DNA from: Litorimonas sp964435725
GTDB lineage: Bacteria > Pseudomonadota > Alphaproteobacteria > Caulobacterales > Maricaulaceae
Length of the DNA: 18,065 bases
NCBI GenBank assembly: GCA_964435725.1
Contig: CAYTAJ010000045.1
Coordinates: 1-18,065, forward strand
Reading direction: 5' to 3'
A program made the translations under genes and the position numbers. This document shows, in pieces, positions 14,716 through 18,065 of this stretch. Positions within the stretch are counted from its first letter, which is position 1. Every line of letters begins with the position of its first letter. The notes below the pieces were generated by a model. It ran no database searches. It was given only the letters and a program-made list of their open reading frames with translations, and was not told where the DNA came from.

Positions 14716-15420
14716 TTAAAGGACATCCCCATTGATGGTGCTTTCAAGGGCATCCAACCGTTCTTTTACGGCTTTCAATTGAGGATGAAGCTTATTGGCC
14801 TCACGATAGGCTTCGAGAGCTTCTTCGCTACGGCCTAATTGCTCAAAGACATTGCCCATCGTCCAAAGCGCATAGAAATGGCGGGGCTCAAGCGTGAGTG
14901 TCGTGGCTGCTTCTGTAAGCGCGCGGGATAAGTCTTTTTCCTGTAGAGCCAAACGCGCAGAACGTGCCCAGCCTTCGGCATAATCGGGTTGAAGCGTAAC
15001 TGTTTGATCAAACATACGACGCGCTAATTTTATATCCCCACGCCCTTGGGCCGCCGTTCCGCGTCGTAGGATAAAATTGATAGAGGCTGATCCACTATCC
15101 AGCCAAATTGCCCAGATTTCTTCCGCGATGAGTTCAGCTTGCTCATCGTCATCTGCATCTGCGAGTCGAATAAAAAGAGCGTCTAATCGCGCGGCTCGTT
15201 CTTCTTCTGCGGACAGTCTTGAATAATCCGGTTTCTCAATGACAGGCTTATCACTAAACTCCTCGGGCGTTGTCTCTATTTGAGGCTCTAAAAGTTCAGG
15301 TAAAATTGGTTCCGGTGGTGGAAGATCTTGTTCATCCGGAGGTGTAACGACTTGTGCAGACGCCATGGGAGCCGTCATGATGAACGCCGCGGCAAAGATA
15401 TGTGAAAAGGTTTTCAACAT
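14716..15420 (-). CDS. Secreted tetratricopeptide repeat protein
   Basis: This 234-residue protein has a signal peptide (MLKTFSHIFAAAFIMTAPMASA, cut near residue 22), a Pro/Glu-rich low-complexity linker (about 26-60), and helical TPR-like repeats from about 105 to 215. The clearest are ARRMFDQTVTLQPDYAEGW and LGRSEEALEAYREANKLHP. It is probably a periplasmic scaffold; no partner is identifiable. ATG 15420 is preferred over the in-frame ATG at 15522 because it yields a proper signal peptide, while the longer form begins with an Arg-rich non-secretory sequence and runs into the rpmJ stop region. The rpmJ stop lies 104 bases upstream on the same strand, with a small AATTG/CAATT inverted repeat (15482-15494) between. 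Confidence 0.82.
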   Translation of the reverse strand: MLKTFSHIFAAAFIMTAPMASAQVVTPPDEQDLPPPEPILPELLEPQIETTPEEFSDKPVIEKPDYSRLSAEEERAARLDALFIRLADADDDEQAELIAEEIWAIWLDSGSASINFILRRGTAAQGRGDIKLARRMFDQTVTLQPDYAEGWARSARLALQEKDLSRALTEAATTLTLEPRHFYALWTMGNVFEQLGRSEEALEAYREANKLHPQLKAVKERLDALESTINGDVL

Positions 15421-15503
15421 ATAGATACACTGACGCCTCCCGCTGTAAGAGGCAAGAGGCGTTAGACATGTTCGGTGCGCCAATTGACGCAATTTAATGT
15501 GAA

Positions 15504-15517
15504 GGCGTCGCAACGCC
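15504..15517 (-). terminator. Weak hairpin after rpmJ
   Basis: GGCGT (15504-15508) and ACGCC (15513-15517) form a 5-bp stem with loop CGCA about 8 bases after the rpmJ stop. Only a short T stretch follows on the minus strand, so termination may be partial. Confidence 0.35.
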
Positions 15518-15524
15518 GACAAAG

Positions 15525-15650
15525 CTAGCCTTGGCGTGCTTTAAAACGCGGGTCAGTTTTGTTGATTACATATAGACGGCCCTTGCGACGCACGATTTGG
15601 CAGTCGCGGTGACGGTTCTTAAGGGATTTAAGTGAACTACGGACTTTCAT
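15525..15650 (-). CDS. rpmJ: 50S ribosomal protein L36
   Basis: This 41-residue basic protein begins MKVRSSLKSLKNRHRD and ends DPRFKARQG, the usual alphaproteobacterial L36 sequence. The VRRKGRLYVINK core is clear. The pattern of cysteines typical of the zinc-binding form is reduced to one (C17), so this is the zinc-independent (C-minus) type. AGAGGAA 7-8 bases upstream of the ATG is a good ribosome site. It lies alone on the minus strand, away from the main ribosomal protein operons, as is common in this class. It is divergent from the lytic transglycosylase gene, and its promoter must lie in the region 15660-15860. Confidence 0.97.
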   Translation of the reverse strand: MKVRSSLKSLKNRHRDCQIVRRKGRLYVINKTDPRFKARQG

Positions 15651-15771
15651 CGTTCTATTCCTCTGGCTTTCCTTCAGGCATGACGACGTCCGCCGTTAGG
15701 CCATATTTATCTCGAACGCGGCGTATACGGAGGCCGAGCCCCTAAGTCAACGCGCAAAACTGCATATTTGG

Positions 15772-15803
15772 ACCCGTTTTAGACGGGTTAATGTGCATTA
15801 ACC
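15772..15803. promoter_or_regulatory. Overlapping perfect palindromes between rpmJ and the transglycosylase gene
   Basis: ACCCGT/ACGGGT (15772-15777/15783-15788) is a perfect 6-bp inverted repeat with a 5-base loop. Directly overlapping it is the 18-base palindrome GGTTAATGTGCATTAACC (15786-15803), perfect except for its central TG. Its position in a divergent intergenic region suggests an operator for rpmJ, the transglycosylase gene, or both. It contains TTAA-N6-TTAA, one base shorter than the TTAA-N7-TTAA CtrA box, so that assignment is not made. Confidence 0.5.
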
Positions 15804-15832
15804 ACGATGACGGCCTTGTCATACTAATTCTC

Positions 15833-15861
15833 TGGTCGGATTCTCTAGCCTTTGCTATAGT
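15833..15861 (+). promoter_or_regulatory. Probable leaderless promoter with a GANTC site
   Basis: TATAGT (15856-15861) ends 6 bases before the ATG at 15868, so transcription would begin at or next to the start codon. A partial -35 element TGGTCG (15833-15838, four of six matches to TTGACG) sits 17 bases upstream. GATTC (15839-15843), a CcrM-type GANTC methylation site, lies in the spacer. No Shine-Dalgarno sequence precedes the ATG, in keeping with leaderless translation. Confidence 0.5.
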
Positions 15862-15867
15862 TTGGAC

Positions 15868-17136
15868 ATGATAAATCTACGTTATAGTGCCATTTTCCTC
15901 GGATTTGCTGTTTTGTCTCAGGGGTGTGCCGCCTCCCCTGATGCGCAAGCACAGACGGTGCCAGCCGCACCAGCAACTGTTACAGAGCAAGCTCCAGAGC
16001 TTTCTCAAAAACAGCGATTCGATAATTGGAAAGTGGATTTCATCTCTCGCGCAATTGCCAAAGGGTATGACCGCGAAATGGTGACATCCTTAATTGAAGA
16101 CGCAGAAATTAATGAGCTGGCCTTAGATCGCGATCGGTCTCAGCCTGAATTTACGAAACCTGTTTGGTCTTATGTTGATAATGCGGCATCAGCAGATCGT
16201 CTGAATACAGGGCGGGCTAAATTGGCGGAAGTAAACTCAATCTTCGACGCGGTAGAAGCTCGTTACAATGTGCCTCGTCATATTCTGACAGCGATTTGGG
16301 GGCTTGAGACAAGCTATGGCCGTATTATGGGTAATCATGAAATTATCAGCGCCTTATCAACATTCGCTTTTGAGGGTCGTCGAACACGCTTTGGCGAACA
16401 ACAGCTTTTTGCTTTATTGGACATGGTCGCGGCGGGTGATGTGCGGCCCGAACAACTCACCGGGTCTTGGGCTGGGGCTATGGGGATGACACAGTTCATC
16501 CCAACGACATTCCGCGACTATGCCGTAGACTTTGACAATGACGGCAATAAAGACCTTTGGGGCAACCCTGAAGATGCGCTTGGCAGCGCAGCACACTATC
16601 TCGCGCGGCATGGGTGGCGAAAAGCGGAACCTGTCATGACAGAAGTGAGCGTGCCTGAAGGTTTTGATTATTCCCTTCTGGAAGGTACGAAAAAAACAAT
16701 CAATAATTGGACAGCATTGGGCGTAGCGCCTATCACCGGACAGCGTTGGAGTGCTGAGGCCGGTTTCTTGGAAGCCAAAATGATTGCGCCGGGCGGGCAT
16801 CGTGGACCGAAAATACTGACCTTTAAAAATTTCGATGTCATCAAAAAATATAACAACTCCACCAGCTATGCGATGGGCATAACAGTCTTAGGTGATGCCC
16901 TCCGCGGACAGGCCACACTGCGGACACCATGGCCCCGTGATGATAAACCTCTCTCTTTTGAAAACAAGAAAGCCTTGCAAACCAAGCTTACAGCTTTGGG
17001 CTATTCAACGGGTGGCGTAGACGGACAGATCGGACCAAATTCTCGTAAAGCAATACGTGCTTGGCAACGCGCCAATGGGTTACCCGCTGATGGCTATATG
17101 GAGCAAACGCTCTTCCAAAGACTGATGCAGCAATAG
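15868..17136 (+). CDS. MltB-type lytic murein transglycosylase with peptidoglycan-binding domain
   Basis: This 422-residue envelope enzyme should cleave the glycan strand of peptidoglycan to 1,6-anhydro-muropeptides. A hydrophobic N-terminal export signal is followed by Cys20 (LSQGC), a weak lipobox. A Pro/Ala/Gln-rich linker leads to the family 3 catalytic domain (about 45-345). E147 in AIWGLETSYG is the expected catalytic acid; GAMGMTQFIPTTF and DLWGNPEDALGSAAHYL are further MltB hallmarks. The C-terminal 55 residues are a PG_binding_1 domain (LTALGYSTGGVDGQIGP, then SRKAIRAWQ). ATG 15868 is chosen over a TTG at 15862. The gene is divergent from rpmJ and probably monocistronic. Confidence 0.94.
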   Translation: MINLRYSAIFLGFAVLSQGCAASPDAQAQTVPAAPATVTEQAPELSQKQRFDNWKVDFISRAIAKGYDREMVTSLIEDAEINELALDRDRSQPEFTKPVWSYVDNAASADRLNTGRAKLAEVNSIFDAVEARYNVPRHILTAIWGLETSYGRIMGNHEIISALSTFAFEGRRTRFGEQQLFALLDMVAAGDVRPEQLTGSWAGAMGMTQFIPTTFRDYAVDFDNDGNKDLWGNPEDALGSAAHYLARHGWRKAEPVMTEVSVPEGFDYSLLEGTKKTINNWTALGVAPITGQRWSAEAGFLEAKMIAPGGHRGPKILTFKNFDVIKKYNNSTSYAMGITVLGDALRGQATLRTPWPRDDKPLSFENKKALQTKLTALGYSTGGVDGQIGPNSRKAIRAWQRANGLPADGYMEQTLFQRLMQQ

Positions 17137-17249
17137 CCTGAATTGCCTCAAAATCATCCCGAATATGGCCCTAAAGCAGCCATAATTCACCTCATGCTCC
17201 ATTGATTGCCAAACCGTTTTGGTTGGCACAATTGATTGGAGAGAAACCA

Positions 17250-17702
17250 ATGACACAGATTAATTTTAAAACTTTGGTCCTATTAAGCACCACGACTATT
17301 TTAATGGCCTGTTCTGGTCAATCAGAAACAAATGATGCCTCCGGCGAAATTGATGTATCTGTTGAGACTGTGAAAACAGACGCTCAATTAGCCGCTGAAC
17401 GCACCGCCGAGAGTTTAAAAGAACAAGGCGAGCGATTAGTTGACGAGGCTAAAGCGCAATCAGAACGACTTGAAGGCGCTGCAGAGACTGTCAAAAATGC
17501 GACGGCAGAAAACATTCAACGCCTAAAAGATAAAGGCGAAATTACTGAAGAAGAAGCCAAAGTCTTGATGGACGCCGCCGAGGAAAAAGCCGGTGAGCTT
17601 ATGCAAGATGGTGAAACGGTCATTAATCAAGCGAAAGAAAAAGCCGAAGCAATGGAAGAGACAGGTGAAGCCATGGTTGAAGAGGTTAAGTCACCAAACT
17701 AG
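17250..17702 (+). CDS. Small Glu/Lys-rich lipoprotein, coiled coil
   Basis: This 150-residue protein has a lipoprotein signal peptide (lipobox LMAC, C21) and a mature part that is almost wholly charged and helical. Repeats of Ala, Glu and Lys at about 45-145 predict a long coiled coil, with heptad-like segments such as AAETVKNATAENIQRLKD. I do not recognise a family; the composition resembles Lpp-like or LEA-like envelope helices. ATG 17250 is chosen because GGAGAG (17238-17243) lies 6 bases upstream. Its stop is followed by a modest hairpin. The function is unknown; a spacer or tether in the envelope is only a guess. Confidence 0.8.
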   Translation: MTQINFKTLVLLSTTTILMACSGQSETNDASGEIDVSVETVKTDAQLAAERTAESLKEQGERLVDEAKAQSERLEGAAETVKNATAENIQRLKDKGEITEEEAKVLMDAAEEKAGELMQDGETVINQAKEKAEAMEETGEAMVEEVKSPN

Positions 17703-17720
17703 ACTCATATTTTTATTTTG

Positions 17721-17743
17721 CCCGTCTCATTTTGTGAAACGGG
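17721..17743 (+). terminator. Imperfect hairpin after the lipoprotein gene
   Basis: CCCGT (17721-17725) pairs with ACGGG (17739-17743), and TCA/TGA pairs inside past a one-base mismatch. The following sequence TATTTC is a poor T-tract, so this is a weak intrinsic terminator at best. Confidence 0.4.
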
Positions 17744-17805
17744 TATTTCAAACTTATAATTTCTCTACCCATGACAAGGCCCATGCTTTCGCCTAAAGCA
17801 CAGCT

Positions 17806-18065
17806 ATGCCTGCCCCTCGCCCGCTTACCTTATGCCCGCCGGCCAAACTCGATTGGTCTAGACCGGGCACGCCAGCCGCGTCAGATTTTGGGGATATTTA
17901 CTTCTCGACAGATGGCGGATTAAACGAAACACGCACTGTGTTTTTACAGGGTTGCGGTCTCCCCGACGGTTGGCAAAACACAGAGCGTTTTGTCATCGGG
18001 GAACTCGGCTTTGGCTCAGGTTTGAATTTTCTCGCGACATGGGAAATGTGGGAGAAAACAAAACC
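17806..18065 (+). CDS. mnmD: tRNA 5-methylaminomethyl-2-thiouridine methyltransferase (MnmD/MnmC N-terminal domain), partial
   Basis: The first 86 codons of a gene cut by the window edge. The sequence has the MnmD/MnmC methyltransferase signature: DIYFSTDGGLNETRTVFL (about 30-47) followed by the SAM-binding glycine motif IGELGFGSGLNFL (about 65-77). The enzyme performs the last methylation of mnm5s2U at the wobble position of certain tRNAs. Whether it is the stand-alone MnmD or the bifunctional MnmC with a C-terminal FAD oxidase domain cannot be seen. An in-frame TAA just upstream makes ATG 17806 the earliest ATG start. It has no clear ribosome site. Confidence 0.9.
   Translation, partial: MPAPRPLTLCPPAKLDWSRPGTPAASDFGDIYFSTDGGLNETRTVFLQGCGLPDGWQNTERFVIGELGFGSGLNFLATWEMWEKTK

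Noticed and set aside
15421..15522. 34-residue N-terminal extension of the TPR protein
   Set aside because: It puts an Arg-rich segment ahead of a good signal peptide, and its start abuts the rpmJ stop; the ATG at 15420 is more natural.
15661..15739. Minus-strand open stretch just upstream of rpmJ ending in MPEGKPEE, reading RIRRVRDKYGLTAD before it
   Set aside because: The text looks coding and ends close to the rpmJ start, but the frame is closed by a TAG about 28 codons upstream and has no ATG except the internal one eight codons before its end.
15788..15801. TTAA-N6-TTAA at 15788-15801 and again at 6095-6108, resembling CtrA boxes
   Set aside because: The CtrA consensus has a 7-base spacer. 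Both sites are one base short, so I treat them only as palindrome or AT-rich parts.

Overview
The window looks like a chromosomal segment of a moderate-G+C alphaproteobacterium, probably from the Caulobacterales/Maricaulales/Hyphomonadaceae side. Reasons seen in the sequence: a DUF2794 protein, a family I know from Alphaproteobacteria; an L36 of the short basic alphaproteobacterial type; a TTGACG-type -35 element in front of a tRNA; a probable leaderless promoter; and several starts with no clear Shine-Dalgarno sequence. No genus can be named from the sequence alone.

Bases 1-1690 are an AT-rich, gene-poor accessory stretch downstream of the 3' end of a tRNA-Leu(CAG) gene. It holds degraded coding remnants, one STM3941-like membrane protein, a long AT-rich hairpin, and an abrupt G+C-rich block with nested inverted repeats but no convincing gene. 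No integrase or duplicated att sequence was found. From 1798 on the content is ordinary, densely packed core genome: tRNA promoter, alternative oxidase, a tas-thpR pair on the minus strand, a Bax-inhibitor-1/YccA protein, a small membrane protein bracketed by two near-identical terminators, and DUF2794.

A 386-base gap (6039-6426) has no gene but contains a run of hairpins ending in a strong plus-strand intrinsic terminator. It is the best candidate here for an undescribed structured small RNA. Next is a minus-strand pair (AI-2E transporter, DUF1223), then a compact plus-strand run of six genes from 8386 to 14713: HerA-like ATPase, GluQRS, TRIC/UPF0126 channel, Rieske oxygenase, M19 dipeptidase and M28 lipoprotein peptidase. 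Its spacings range from overlapping stop/start codons to about 20 bp. The run is interrupted by a 100-N scaffold gap that appears artificial: the same 55 bases lie on both sides, and removing the duplicate restores an intact channel gene.

The right end has a TPR protein and rpmJ (41 codons) on the minus strand, a divergent regulatory region with an 18-bp palindrome and a promoter containing a GANTC site, an MltB-type lytic transglycosylase with a peptidoglycan-binding domain, a Glu/Lys-rich lipoprotein, and the 5' end of a MnmD/MnmC tRNA methyltransferase gene cut by the window edge. No CRISPR array, insertion sequence, phage module or recognisable defence system was found. The findings are mainly candidate RNAs and regulatory structures, plus one assembly artefact.
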